Source: an uncultured Acidimicrobiales bacterium
Lineage (GTDB): Bacteria; Actinomycetota; Acidimicrobiia; Acidimicrobiales; CALAML01
NCBI GenBank assembly: GCA_937925845.1
Contig: CALAML010000040.1
Span: forward strand, 1 to 64,000
Length of the DNA: 64,000 nucleotides
Direction: 5' to 3'
Of this stretch, positions 47,427 through 57,460 are shown piece after piece (positions within the stretch are counted from its first letter, which is position 1; every line of letters starts with the position of its first letter). Under the pieces are notes generated by a model, which was not told the origin of the DNA, did no database searches, and saw only the letters and a list, made by a program, of their open reading frames with translations. The position numbers and the translations under genes were made by a program.

Positions 47427-48581
47427 CTAACGCTTGATGTAGGCCCGCTTGGCCACCTCTTCGAGCATCACCTCGGTGGCACCGCCACCGATTGGAATGA
47501 TCCGGGCATCCCGGGCCATCCGCTCGATGGTGGACTCGCGCATGTAGCCCATACCGCCGTGGAACTGCAGGCACTCGTACATCACCTCGTTGGCCACCTC
47601 GGCCCCGAGGGCCTTCACCCCCGACATCTCCTTCACGTTGTCGACGCCCTGCTCATCGAGCCAGGCCGCGTGGTAGAGCGAAGCTCGAACAGCGTCGACC
47701 TTGGCCTGAGCCATAGCCAGACGCTGGCGAATGGTGCCCAGGTCATACAGCGTGGCACCGAAGGCCGAGCGGTTCTGGGTGTACTCCAAGGTGATGTCGA
47801 TGGCTCGCTGAGCGGCGCCGATGGCCATGCCGATCAACACCATGCGCTCGTTCTGGAAGTTCTGCATGGTGGCGTAGAAGCCCCGATGCTCCTCGCCCAA
47901 GAGCCGATCATCGGCCAACCACACATCATCGAGCACCAGCTCGGCGGTATCGGAACAACGCCACCCGTGCTTGTCGAGCTTCTTGCCCACCGTGAAGCCC
48001 GGAGTCCCGTGCTCCACGAGGAACATGGAGATGCCGTACTTGTTGTCGGGGTCGGTGCGGGCGGCCAGGATGACCAGATCGCCATAGACACCGTTGGTGA
48101 TGAACGTTTTGGTGCCGTTGAGGCGCCAACCGTCGCCGTCACGAACAGCGGTGCTTCGGATGCCGGCCACATCGGACCCGGCGTCGGGCTCGCTCACGCC
48201 AATGGCCAGGATCCGTTCGCCCGAGAGGATGTCGGGCATGAACTCGGCCAGCTGAGCGTCGCTGCCGGAGTTGATCAGATGCGGGGTGGCCATGTCGGTG
48301 TGGACCAACACGGTGGCCTCAAAGCCGCCGAAGGTCGACGCCCCCAAGGCTTCGGAGAACGCCGCCGAAGCGAGCATGCCCAGCCCGAGCCCTCCATGAG
48401 CCTCGGGTACCCGCAGGCCGAACATGCCTAGGGCCCCCATCTGCTTCAGAACCTCACGCGGCACCTGGCCCTCGGCCTCCCACGATTCACCGTGGGGCAC
48501 CACCTCTTTGGAGACAAAGTCGACGGTCTGGTCATAGATCGCTTGCAACTCATCGGTCATATAGATGTTGCGGTGGGTCAC
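47427..48581 (-). CDS. acyl-CoA dehydrogenase family protein
   Basis: VRDGDGWRLNGTKTFITNGVYGDLVILAART; C-terminal FHGGMGYMRESTIERMARDARIIPIGGGATEVM. Confidence 0.93.
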   Translation of the reverse strand: MTHRNIYMTDELQAIYDQTVDFVSKEVVPHGESWEAEGQVPREVLKQMGALGMFGLRVPEAHGGLGLGMLASAAFSEALGASTFGGFEATVLVHTDMATPHLINSGSDAQLAEFMPDILSGERILAIGVSEPDAGSDVAGIRSTAVRDGDGWRLNGTKTFITNGVYGDLVILAARTDPDNKYGISMFLVEHGTPGFTVGKKLDKHGWRCSDTAELVLDDVWLADDRLLGEEHRGFYATMQNFQNERMVLIGMAIGAAQRAIDITLEYTQNRSAFGATLYDLGTIRQRLAMAQAKVDAVRASLYHAAWLDEQGVDNVKEMSGVKALGAEVANEVMYECLQFHGGMGYMRESTIERMARDARIIPIGGGATEVMLEEVAKRAYIKR

Positions 48582-48659
48582 AGCATTCCTCCCAGAGTGA
48601 TGCTTCCAGGGTAGGCGAACCGTTGCCGGCCCCGGTCAGTCGGTCGTGTCGGTAGTGGG

Positions 48660-49892
48660 TCAGCCGGCGTCGGTGCGGCGGCGGGTTTCGGCCCAGGTCA
48701 GGCCCTTTTCGAGGTTGGGCTCACGAGGTAGGCCCAGCACCATCTCGGCCACGATGTTTCGTTGCACCGCGAAGGTGCCGCCGCCAAGGGTGAGCGCGGG
48801 AGAGAACAGAAAACCGTAGTGCCAGACCGGATCCACGCCAGGGAACTGGTCGCCGCCGAGGTTGATCTCGGTGGCACCGGATGAGGCCCCTTCGGACAGC
48901 TCTCCGATGGGTCCGGAACCCTGAAGCATCCCGGCCGCACCAACCAACTCCTTCGACAGCTCCATCACGTGCTGACCGTGTTCGTCGGCCATGATCTTTT
49001 GGATCGACGCCTCCGGCCCCGGCGTCCGGCCGGCCAAGCGGGCACTGAGGGTGCGCAACCGGTTCAACCGCAACACCTCGGCCTCGATGTGAAGAGCGGC
49101 GAGGCGTTGTCGTTCCTGAGCGGTGCGCTCACCGGGCATGTTTCGTACAAGGTCCAGCAGGATCTCGGCCGATGGTCCGGCGCCCCAGAGCGAACCGGCC
49201 GACGACAGGCTCACCCGCTCATTCGACAGCGTGACTTTGGCCAGTCGCCAGCCGTCACCCTCCTCACCAACCCGCAGGTTGGCCGGGATACGAACGTTGT
49301 CGAAGAACACCTGGTTGAACGAATGGGCCGTGGTCATATCGACAATCGGCGTCATGGTGATGCCGGGCAGATCCATCGGACAAATGAAGTACGACACGCC
49401 CCGATGCTTGGCCACATCCGGATCGGTACGGGCGATCAGAATCCCGAACTGTGACACATGGGCGCCGCTCGACCAGATCTTCGACCCGTTCACCACATAC
49501 TCATCGCCATCGCGCTCGGCCCGAGTACCGAGCGCGGCGAGATCGGAGCCGGCATCGGGCTCGCTGAAGAGCTGACACCAGATCTCCTTAGCCGCCAGCA
49601 TCGGCGGCAGATACCGCTGCTTCTGCTCGTCGCTTCCCGCAGCCAGAATCGTCGGGCCAGCCCAGCCGATACCGATCGGGTTGGAGGGTCGTCGGATATC
49701 GGCCCGATTCAGCTCGTCGGCAATGATCAGCTGGGTCATGGGCTCGGCCGCCAAGCCAAAGGGTTCGGGCCAGTGGGCGGCCACGTATCCGGCGTCGGCC
49801 AATTCGGTAAACGAGGGGTCGGGGTTGGCCGCGATCCACTCCCGCACTTCGAGGCGACGAGGGTCGTCTTCAGGAGGAAAGTCGAAATCCAT
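48660..49892 (-). CDS. acyl-CoA dehydrogenase family protein
   Basis: LFSEPDAGSDLAALGTRAERDGDEYVVNGSKIWSSGAHVSQFGILIART. Confidence 0.92.
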   Translation of the reverse strand: MDFDFPPEDDPRRLEVREWIAANPDPSFTELADAGYVAAHWPEPFGLAAEPMTQLIIADELNRADIRRPSNPIGIGWAGPTILAAGSDEQKQRYLPPMLAAKEIWCQLFSEPDAGSDLAALGTRAERDGDEYVVNGSKIWSSGAHVSQFGILIARTDPDVAKHRGVSYFICPMDLPGITMTPIVDMTTAHSFNQVFFDNVRIPANLRVGEEGDGWRLAKVTLSNERVSLSSAGSLWGAGPSAEILLDLVRNMPGERTAQERQRLAALHIEAEVLRLNRLRTLSARLAGRTPGPEASIQKIMADEHGQHVMELSKELVGAAGMLQGSGPIGELSEGASSGATEINLGGDQFPGVDPVWHYGFLFSPALTLGGGTFAVQRNIVAEMVLGLPREPNLEKGLTWAETRRRTDAG

Positions 49893-49949
49893 GGCGGTGC
49901 TTTCGGTCGGTGGGGCTGCAGTTGGCGGTGTGGCGATGGTTTCGTGGGC

Positions 49950-51791
49950 CTACGAGGTAACTTCAGCGCCCGGGAGCAGGGCGACCGGGATGTCGACATG
50001 ACGGGCCCGTAGCCATTCGCCCAGGCTTTTGGCCTGGCCGTCGGCCCGGGTTGAGGCCGCGACCCCCTCTTCCAACAGGCCATGGATCAAGAAGTTGATC
50101 GACCAGATATTGGGCATGGGGTAGCGGTCGATGGTGAGCGTCGACGCCTCAGGCAATAGCTCGCGTAGTCGGTCGGTGGTGAGCAACGCATCCAGCCAGG
50201 CAAAGGCTTCGGCCGAGCGGGCAAACACGCCGAGGTTGGCGTTGCCCCCCTTGTCGCCCGAGCGGGCCCCGATCAGCGTGCCCAGCGGGAGGCGCTCGGT
50301 CTCGCCGGTGAGTGCTTGAGAGTTGTCGAGGGTCTCCGGTGGCGAGGGCGGGGTGAAGCCGGCCTCGGGAGCGGGTGCCACCGAATCAATCACTGTGGGT
50401 TCGGCTCCAAGCACCACCACGTTTTGGGGCACCAGATCAGCCGGCACCAAGGCGGGGCGATAGACGCCGAACGGCTTGGCCCCGCCCAGGCCGGCGGCGG
50501 TACCAAACATGCCGGGGATGGTGGCCAAGGCCAACTCGACCATAGCGTTGCCGATCGACCGGCCAACCTTACGCTCATCCGAGTCCTTCACCGTCAAGCG
50601 CCACTCCGCCACCGCCTCCTCGTTCGAGGCCGGATCAACCTTGTCGGTCCGAACCACCCGGGTAACGGCGCTGGCGAACTCTTCCTTTGGTGTGGGGCAC
50701 GCTTTCCAGAAGGCGCGGTCAACCAGGTCGGCCTTGGCTTCGATGTCGAGGCCGGTAAGAGCGATGCCGACGTCGTTGCGGAAACCGCCGAGTTCGTTCA
50801 TCGCCACCTTCAGGGTGGGCGGGGGAGGCTCGCCCAAGGTGCCCGAAATCGCCACCCGATCGGGCGCCACCTGATTCAGGGTCATGGTGTCGAAGCGGGC
50901 GGTCACGTCCGGGCCGAGGTAGGCCGGCGCACCGATCTCATAGAGCAGCTGCGAGGTAACGGTGCCAACGGTGACGGCACCACCGAACTCGTCGTCGTGT
51001 TTGCCGATCACGCTCGAACCATCGGCGGCGATATCGGCCCAGGGGAAACCGATGCGCTCCATGCCCGGAATCTCGGTGAAGAAGGAATAGTTGCCGCCCG
51101 TGGCCTGGGTGCCACACTCGATCACATGGCCCGTAGCCACGGCCCCGGCCAGCGCGTCCCAGTCGGAACGCTGCCAGCCGTGGTGCCACGCCGCCGGACC
51201 ACAGACCACCGCAGCATCGGTGACCCGACCAGTTACTACGATGTCGGCGCCGCGGTTCAGCGCCTCGACGATGCCCCAGCAACCCAGGTAGGCGTTGGCC
51301 GAGATGAAGCGGGATGCATCGCCGATCGGCTCTCCGGTCTCGAAGTGATCGAGATGCACCCCGGCGGCTACCAGATCATCGAGGCGATCGAGGAGATTGT
51401 CGCCACTCACATAGGCGATCGTGGGGGTGAGGCCCAGCTTGTCGGCCACCTCGGCCACCGCTTCGGCGCAATGGTCGGGGTCGAGTCCGCCGGCGTTGGT
51501 CACCACCTTGATGTTGTTGTCGAGGCAGCGACCCATCACCTGTTCCATCTGGGTCACAAAGGTGCGGGCATAACCCCCGCCGGGTCGTTTGGCCTGGGTC
51601 CGGGCCAGGATCAACATGGTGAGCTCAGCCAACCAGTCGCCGGTCAACACATCGATCGGACCGCCATCGACCATCTCGGCCGCGGCCGAGAGTCGGTCGC
51701 CGAAGAAGCCGGAGCAGTTGGCGATACGAATCGGATCGGTCCCAGAAGAGGTGGTGTCGGTGGGGGTTGCGTCGGTGTTGGTGTTGGCCAT
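49950..51791 (-). CDS. acyclic terpene utilization AtuA family protein (DUF1446)
   Basis: IRIANCSGFFGDRLSAAAEMVDGGPIDVLTGDWLAELTMLIL; GADIVVTGRVTDAAVVCGPAAWHHGW. Confidence 0.88.
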   Translation of the reverse strand: MANTNTDATPTDTTSSGTDPIRIANCSGFFGDRLSAAAEMVDGGPIDVLTGDWLAELTMLILARTQAKRPGGGYARTFVTQMEQVMGRCLDNNIKVVTNAGGLDPDHCAEAVAEVADKLGLTPTIAYVSGDNLLDRLDDLVAAGVHLDHFETGEPIGDASRFISANAYLGCWGIVEALNRGADIVVTGRVTDAAVVCGPAAWHHGWQRSDWDALAGAVATGHVIECGTQATGGNYSFFTEIPGMERIGFPWADIAADGSSVIGKHDDEFGGAVTVGTVTSQLLYEIGAPAYLGPDVTARFDTMTLNQVAPDRVAISGTLGEPPPPTLKVAMNELGGFRNDVGIALTGLDIEAKADLVDRAFWKACPTPKEEFASAVTRVVRTDKVDPASNEEAVAEWRLTVKDSDERKVGRSIGNAMVELALATIPGMFGTAAGLGGAKPFGVYRPALVPADLVPQNVVVLGAEPTVIDSVAPAPEAGFTPPSPPETLDNSQALTGETERLPLGTLIGARSGDKGGNANLGVFARSAEAFAWLDALLTTDRLRELLPEASTLTIDRYPMPNIWSINFLIHGLLEEGVAASTRADGQAKSLGEWLRARHVDIPVALLPGAEVTS

Positions 51792-53917
51792 CAGGAACCA
51801 TCCTTGTCGGCTCGGTCGTTGGAACCTTCGCCAGCATCGGTTGGTTCGAAGCGCACCAGCACCGCACCGTTGTCGACCTGGTCACCCTCGGCTACTGGCA
51901 GTTCGGCGACCACACCGTCGGCCGGGGCGTTGATGTGATGCTCCATCTTCATTGCTTCCAGCACCACCAAGGTCTGGCCGGCGGTCACCGTGTCGCCGAC
52001 GGCGGCCCGAACCGAGAGCACCACCCCTGGCATCGGTGCGGTCAAACCACCCGCCGCCACTTCGGTACCAGGCACGGTGAAGCGGGGGATCAGCGACAGC
52101 GTGGCCGTGCCCCCGGGGTAGTCGATGAAGAGTGCATCGTCGCTCCGCGTGATCTGATGACTCGTGCGATAGCCATCGATCTCCACATCGAGGTGACAGG
52201 GAGACCATTCGTGAACCCGGGCCAGCATCGATGAAGCCGCCGACGGCGTGTCGCCAGCGTTGATCGCGCCCGTTTCAGTCTCACCCGTGTCGCCGGTGGG
52301 GACGGGTCCACAACCGCTGATCACAAACGAACCATCACGCTGGGCCCGATAGACCACTCGGAAAGGCACGGACGCAGAATCCGATTCGCCGGTGGCGGCA
52401 CCAGGCCAGTCAATCAGCACCTGCTCGTCTGGTAGCCGCCCGATACGGAACCCGGTTGGCAGGCCGGCCTGAACCCGGGCTTCGGCCCGATGGCCACCCT
52501 GAAGCCACAACGCGACAGCAACCAGCACCCGATCGCGGGTGGCTGGCGCTGGTGTTGCCATCGCCGGCGGAGCAACCCGATCGATGAAGTCGGTGGTGGT
52601 GTCGCCAGAAAGGAAAGCCGGATGCCGCAGCGTCGCCGCCAGGAAGTCCCGGTTGGTGGTTACCCCGCCGAGGTGCAGTCGCTCGAGGGCCAGAGCCAGG
52701 CGACCGGCGGCTTCGGCCCGAGTGGGCCCGGTGGCGATCACCTTGGCCAGCATCGGATCAAAATCCACGCCGACGACCGAGCCACGCTCCACCCCCGAAT
52801 CCCAACGCACCGCGGGTTCGCTGGCCGGAGCAAAGGCATGCAAGGTGCCGGTGGCGGGAAGGAAGCCAGCCGACGGGTCCTCGGCGTACAGCCGGGCCTC
52901 GATGGCGTGGCCGGAGAAGGCGAGATCGTTCTGGCTGAAGCTCACCGGTTCGCCGTCGGCCACCCGCAACTGCTCGCGCACGAGGTCGACCCCGGTCACC
53001 TCCTCGGTTACCGGATGCTCCACCTGGAGTCGGGTGTTCACCTCAAGAAAGAAGAACTCGCGGGAATCATCGTCGACCAGAAACTCGACCGTGCCCGCCG
53101 AGGAATACCTCATCTCGCGGGCGAGAGCCAGAGCGGCGTCGCCCATGGCGGTACGCATGGCGTCGTCGACCACAGGCGATGGCGACTCCTCGATGATCTT
53201 TTGGTGGCGCCGTTGAATCGAACACTCTCGCTCGCCGAGGTGGACGACGGTGCCGTGATGGTCGCCGAGCACCTGGATCTCCACATGGCGTGAACGAGCC
53301 ACATACCGTTCCAGAAACACGCGGTCATCGCCGAAACCACTTTGGGCTTCGCGTCGGGCGGCAGCGATGGCCTCGTCCAGCTCGGTTGGCTGTTCCACCA
53401 CCCGCATCCCCTTGCCGCCACCACCGGCCGCAGCTTTGATCAGCACCGGATAACCGATGCTCTCTGCGGCCTCAGCGGACGCCGTCTCCGAAGAGGGGAG
53501 GGTCGGCACCCCAGCCGCCTCGGCAATGGCTTTGGCCGCCAACTTGTCGCCCATCGACCCAATCACCTCGGGCGACGGGCCTACCCAGCGGACACCGGCA
53601 TCAATCACCGCCGTGGCGAAGGCCGCGTTCTCCGATAGGAAGCCGTAGCCCGGATGAATATGGGTCGCCCCCGTCGCGGTGGCGGCGGCGATCACCCCGT
53701 CGATGTCGAGATACCCGTTCGGCAGTCGCATCGCTTCGTCGGCTTCGGCCACAAACGGGGCGTCGGCATCGGCGTCAACAAACACCGCCACCGTGCGCAT
53801 ACCCATCGATCGCGCGGTCCGGAACACCCGGAGGGCGATCTCGCCCCGGTTGGCAACGAGAAGCGTCGGCGGCTGCGCACCAGTAGAGGAAGTAGTGGAG
53901 CTGGCGGAGGTGGTCAC
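51791..53917 (-). CDS. acyl-CoA carboxylase alpha subunit (biotin carboxylase + BCCP)
   Basis: LLVANRGEIALRVFRTARSMG; AAAGGGGKGMRVV; EVNTRLQVEHPVTEEVTGVDLV; biotinyl motif LVVLEAMKMEHHINAPADG. Confidence 0.95.
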   Translation of the reverse strand: MTTSASSTTSSTGAQPPTLLVANRGEIALRVFRTARSMGMRTVAVFVDADADAPFVAEADEAMRLPNGYLDIDGVIAAATATGATHIHPGYGFLSENAAFATAVIDAGVRWVGPSPEVIGSMGDKLAAKAIAEAAGVPTLPSSETASAEAAESIGYPVLIKAAAGGGGKGMRVVEQPTELDEAIAAARREAQSGFGDDRVFLERYVARSRHVEIQVLGDHHGTVVHLGERECSIQRRHQKIIEESPSPVVDDAMRTAMGDAALALAREMRYSSAGTVEFLVDDDSREFFFLEVNTRLQVEHPVTEEVTGVDLVREQLRVADGEPVSFSQNDLAFSGHAIEARLYAEDPSAGFLPATGTLHAFAPASEPAVRWDSGVERGSVVGVDFDPMLAKVIATGPTRAEAAGRLALALERLHLGGVTTNRDFLAATLRHPAFLSGDTTTDFIDRVAPPAMATPAPATRDRVLVAVALWLQGGHRAEARVQAGLPTGFRIGRLPDEQVLIDWPGAATGESDSASVPFRVVYRAQRDGSFVISGCGPVPTGDTGETETGAINAGDTPSAASSMLARVHEWSPCHLDVEIDGYRTSHQITRSDDALFIDYPGGTATLSLIPRFTVPGTEVAAGGLTAPMPGVVLSVRAAVGDTVTAGQTLVVLEAMKMEHHINAPADGVVAELPVAEGDQVDNGAVLVRFEPTDAGEGSNDRADKDGS

Positions 53918-55602
53918 AGGCGGAACACCCCGTAGCCCTCGGCGCCCCGCACCTCGTTGTTGGCCACCGCCGACAGGCAGAAGGCCAGAACCGATCGGGT
54001 GTCCCTCGGATCAATGATGCCGTCGTCGGACACCGCACCGCTGGCCACCAGGGCCAACGAACCCTGCTCCTGTACTTCTTCAACCATGGCCACGATCTGG
54101 GCGTCCTCCTCTTCATCGAACTCAATACCTTTGCGGGCGGCCTGACCCCGACGCACCAGCGACATCACCCCGGCGATCTGCTTCGGGCCCATCACCGCAA
54201 TCTTGGCCGTAGGCCACAGGAAGGTGAAGCGGTTCCCGAAGGCTCGGCCACTCATCCCGTAGGTGCCGGCGCCGTAGGACGAACCGATGATGACCGTCAG
54301 GTGCGGCACCTTCGAGTTGGAGACCGCATTGATCATCTGCGACCCCTTCTTGATGATCCCGGCGTGCTCAAAGTCCTTGCCGACCATGTAGCCGGTGATG
54401 TTCTGGAGAAACACCAACGGGGTGTTGTCGCGATTGCACAGCTGGATGAAGTGGGTGGCCTTCTCGGCCGCCTCGGGATAGATCACGCCGTTGTTGCCGA
54501 GAATGCCGACCGGGTAGCCGTGGATCGACGCCCAGCCACACACCATCGTGGGCCCGTAACGGCTCTTGAACTCCTCGAAGCGGGAACCGTCGGCGGTACG
54601 GGCGATCACATCACGTACGTCCACCGGTTGGCGCAGATCCCGGCTCACCAACCCAAGGAGTTCCTCTGGATCATGCACTGGCGGAGCGGGGGCCAGAGTG
54701 GGCTCCGGACCCGCCTTACGCCAGTTCAGATGGCTCACCACCTCCCGACACATCCGGATGGCATCCATCTCGTCTTCCGCGAAGTAGTCGCCCAGACCCG
54801 ACACTTCGGCGTGCATCTGGGCGCCGCCGAGGGTCTCATCGTCGCTCTCTTCGCCGGTGGCCATCTTGACCAACGGAGGCCCGGCCAGGAACACCTTCGA
54901 CTGGTCCTTCACCACAATCGTGTAGTCGGACAGGCCCGGCTGGTAGGCGCCACCGGCGGTCGAGCTGCCGAACACTACCGCCAGGGTGGGGATACCGAGC
55001 TGCGACAACTCGATCATCTCGTAGAAGAAGCGGCCGGACTCGGCGAAGTGGTCGGTCTGAATCTTGCGACCCTCACCCGGCGGTTCGACCCGAAGGTCAC
55101 CACCCGCCGACTCGACAAAGCTCACATAGGGCAGCCGGTTCTCACGGGCGATCTCCAGGCCCCGCATCCACTTCTTGATCACGTACGGGGTCATGGCCCC
55201 GCCGAGAACGGTGGGATCGTTGGCCACGATCATGCACTCGGTGCCGGCGATCACCCCGATGCCCACCACAACCCCGCCCCCCATCGCATAGTCGGAGTCG
55301 TAGGCGGCCAGAGCGCTGATTTCCAGAAACGGGCTATCGGGGTCGAGGGCGTTGGCGATGCGCTCGCGTACGGGCAGCTTTCCCCGCGAGCGATGCCGAG
55401 CCATCGACCGTTCGCCGCCACCCATCGCCGCCTCATCCAGCAGGGAGTCGACCACCTCTAGCTGTTCGAGCATGTCGGACCGATTCTGGCGAAACGATTC
55501 GCTACCGGTGTCGACAGAGGAGCTGAGGGGAGGAGCCAGCAACGAGGGCCGGGATACCCCCGCACCAGCCGACGGAGAAGACGAATGCAACATGGCACAC
55601 AC
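53914..55602 (-). CDS. acyl-CoA carboxylase beta subunit (carboxyltransferase)
   Basis: RERIANALDPDSPFLEISALAAYDS; FVESAGGDLRVE; VFGSSTAGGAYQPGLSDY; GSSYGAGTYGMSGRAFGNRFTFLWPTAKIAVMGPKQIAGVM. Confidence 0.95.
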   Translation of the reverse strand: MCAMLHSSSPSAGAGVSRPSLLAPPLSSSVDTGSESFRQNRSDMLEQLEVVDSLLDEAAMGGGERSMARHRSRGKLPVRERIANALDPDSPFLEISALAAYDSDYAMGGGVVVGIGVIAGTECMIVANDPTVLGGAMTPYVIKKWMRGLEIARENRLPYVSFVESAGGDLRVEPPGEGRKIQTDHFAESGRFFYEMIELSQLGIPTLAVVFGSSTAGGAYQPGLSDYTIVVKDQSKVFLAGPPLVKMATGEESDDETLGGAQMHAEVSGLGDYFAEDEMDAIRMCREVVSHLNWRKAGPEPTLAPAPPVHDPEELLGLVSRDLRQPVDVRDVIARTADGSRFEEFKSRYGPTMVCGWASIHGYPVGILGNNGVIYPEAAEKATHFIQLCNRDNTPLVFLQNITGYMVGKDFEHAGIIKKGSQMINAVSNSKVPHLTVIIGSSYGAGTYGMSGRAFGNRFTFLWPTAKIAVMGPKQIAGVMSLVRRGQAARKGIEFDEEEDAQIVAMVEEVQEQGSLALVASGAVSDDGIIDPRDTRSVLAFCLSAVANNEVRGAEGYGVFRL

Positions 55603-55652
55603 ACTGCCACAACCGGCCGAACCGGGCGTACGTCAGGGCACCAACCAACAAA

Positions 55653-55701
55653 AGTTGGGGTCGTTCGGGGTCAAACCCCAGACGACCGAAACTTTTTGTG
55701 C
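55653..55701. repeat. palindromic repeat, copy E
   Basis: AGTTGGGGTCGTTCGGGGTCAAACCCCAGACGACCGAAACTTTTTGTGC. Confidence 0.7.
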
Positions 55702-55739
55702 GCTGCAGACTCGGGGATCTGGCCGGGGTAGGGTCGGGC

Positions 55740-56267
55740 ATGGCGACACTGGTGCTCACGGCTCTTGGCAACGATCGAGCTGGATTGGTCGAGGCCTTGG
55801 CTGCGGCCGTAGCTACCCATGGGGGTAGTTGGGAACGCAGCCAGATGGCGGAACTGGCAGGCAAGTTCGCCGGAATCGTTGTGGTTTCGGTGCCCGACTC
55901 GTCGGTCGATGCGCTCACCGCCAGCCTCGATGAGATTGAACATCAGGGCCTGCTCGAGATCTCGATCGGTTCCGGCGAAGCCGACGAAGTGGTCGACGAC
56001 GGTTCCGAACGGCGCCTCTCGCTCGACCTCGTTGGTCGGGACCGGCCGGGCATCATCCGCGACATCTCCGCGGCTCTGTCGGCCAACGGAGTGAGCATCG
56101 AAGAGCTTCGCACCGAGGTGCTGAGCGCCCCGATGTCGGCCGAGGAGATCTTCGAAGCCAAAGTGGAGCTCGTGGCTCCAGCCTCGGTCGACCTCGACCG
56201 TCTCGCGGCCAGCCTCGAGTCGCTGGCCAACGAGCTGATGGTCGATATCGACTTCCGCCCAAGCTAG
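55740..56267 (+). CDS. tandem ACT-domain protein (GcvR-like)
   Basis: LVLTALGNDRAGLVEALAAAVATHGGSWERSQMAELAGKFAGIVVV…; second ACT SLDLVGRDRPGIIRDISAALSANGVSIEELRTEV. Confidence 0.8.
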   Translation: MATLVLTALGNDRAGLVEALAAAVATHGGSWERSQMAELAGKFAGIVVVSVPDSSVDALTASLDEIEHQGLLEISIGSGEADEVVDDGSERRLSLDLVGRDRPGIIRDISAALSANGVSIEELRTEVLSAPMSAEEIFEAKVELVAPASVDLDRLAASLESLANELMVDIDFRPS

Positions 56268-56341
56268 GCAATCCCCCGGAGCAAGCAGGGGGAGTATCGG
56301 CGCCCAGCGCCCAGAGGGACCTGGAAGGTTGCCGCGTTGGG

Positions 56342-57403
56342 TCAGCCGGTGATGGCGAGATCGGCGACCAGGGCGCGATGGTCGCTACCCGGGTTGGCGC
56401 GGTTTTCGAACTCGGTCACCTCGATGCCGGGTCCGACCAGGATGTGATCGATCCGCAATGGTGGGCTGAAGCGTTGGCTTCCGGCGCCCATCGGCCAGGT
56501 GCCGCCCCAGCCGTCACCTCGCTCGTTATGGGCATCACGCAGGTTGGCGCCATCAAGCAGATTACGGAACGGTCGATGCTGCATCGTGGCGTTGAAATCT
56601 CCGAGGATCACCAGCTGCTCGTTGTCGGCGGCGGCGAAGTTCTTCAGGTCGACCAGGGCCTCGCGCCAACCGTCAAAGTCGGTCAGTGGCGTGGCCGGAT
56701 GCACCGACGCGATCCTGACCCGGCGGCCCTCAACCTCGATGGTGACCACCGGTGCCAACTCGTTGTCGAGCATCACATGGGTGGTGTCCACAAACGGATA
56801 CCGCGACAGGATCACCGTGCCATGCACGTTGCTGTGCCAGTGGGGCATCTCTGTTGCCAACGGGTGGGCGGCCAGCTCGTTGTGGAACCTGGCCTGCACC
56901 TCATGGAAGGTGATGACGTCGGCATCGGCGGCCGCCATCTCGTCGTAGAGGTCATTGACCTGCGGGTTGGTAAACAAGACGTTGCTGTTCAGAACCCGAA
57001 GCTTCGGCGCGTCGGCTGCCGCGGCGGAGACTGGTGAAGGTGACGGCAGCTCGGGTCGAATCCAGACCAGATGGATCAGCACCAAACCGAGGGCAGCAAG
57101 AAACAGGCCGATCCGGCGCAACCCCACGCCGGCCACCACAAACAGATAGCTCGGTAACAGGATCCACGGCAGGAAAGTGGCGACCACGTTCCCGAGCCTT
57201 ATTGAGTCGAGCCCAACCACCCGGACGGCGGCCAGGCCGTAGAGCACGATCAGAACCGCCCACGACAGCCGCCCAAGCTCCCGGTTCACCCGGCCGCGCC
57301 GTTTTGAACGCTTGGCCGGCGCCTCCGGGTCGGTGTCGAAATCGTCGCCGGAATCCTTCGGTAGGGGCGCGCCGGAGCGAGGGGCAGGAGCTGTTACCGA
57401 CAT
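56342..57403 (-). CDS. membrane-anchored endonuclease/exonuclease/phosphatase family protein
   Basis: TM segments then LRVLNSNVLFTNPQVNDLYDEMAAADADVITFHEVQ; VILGDFNATMQHRPF; RIDHILVGPGIEV; GSDHRALVADL. Confidence 0.9.
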   Translation of the reverse strand: MSVTAPAPRSGAPLPKDSGDDFDTDPEAPAKRSKRRGRVNRELGRLSWAVLIVLYGLAAVRVVGLDSIRLGNVVATFLPWILLPSYLFVVAGVGLRRIGLFLAALGLVLIHLVWIRPELPSPSPVSAAAADAPKLRVLNSNVLFTNPQVNDLYDEMAAADADVITFHEVQARFHNELAAHPLATEMPHWHSNVHGTVILSRYPFVDTTHVMLDNELAPVVTIEVEGRRVRIASVHPATPLTDFDGWREALVDLKNFAAADNEQLVILGDFNATMQHRPFRNLLDGANLRDAHNERGDGWGGTWPMGAGSQRFSPPLRIDHILVGPGIEVTEFENRANPGSDHRALVADLAITG

Positions 57404-57460
57404 CTCTTTCAGGGTAACGCTGACCTCCCACCGTTTGATCGCGGTCGATGCAGCAAACCC

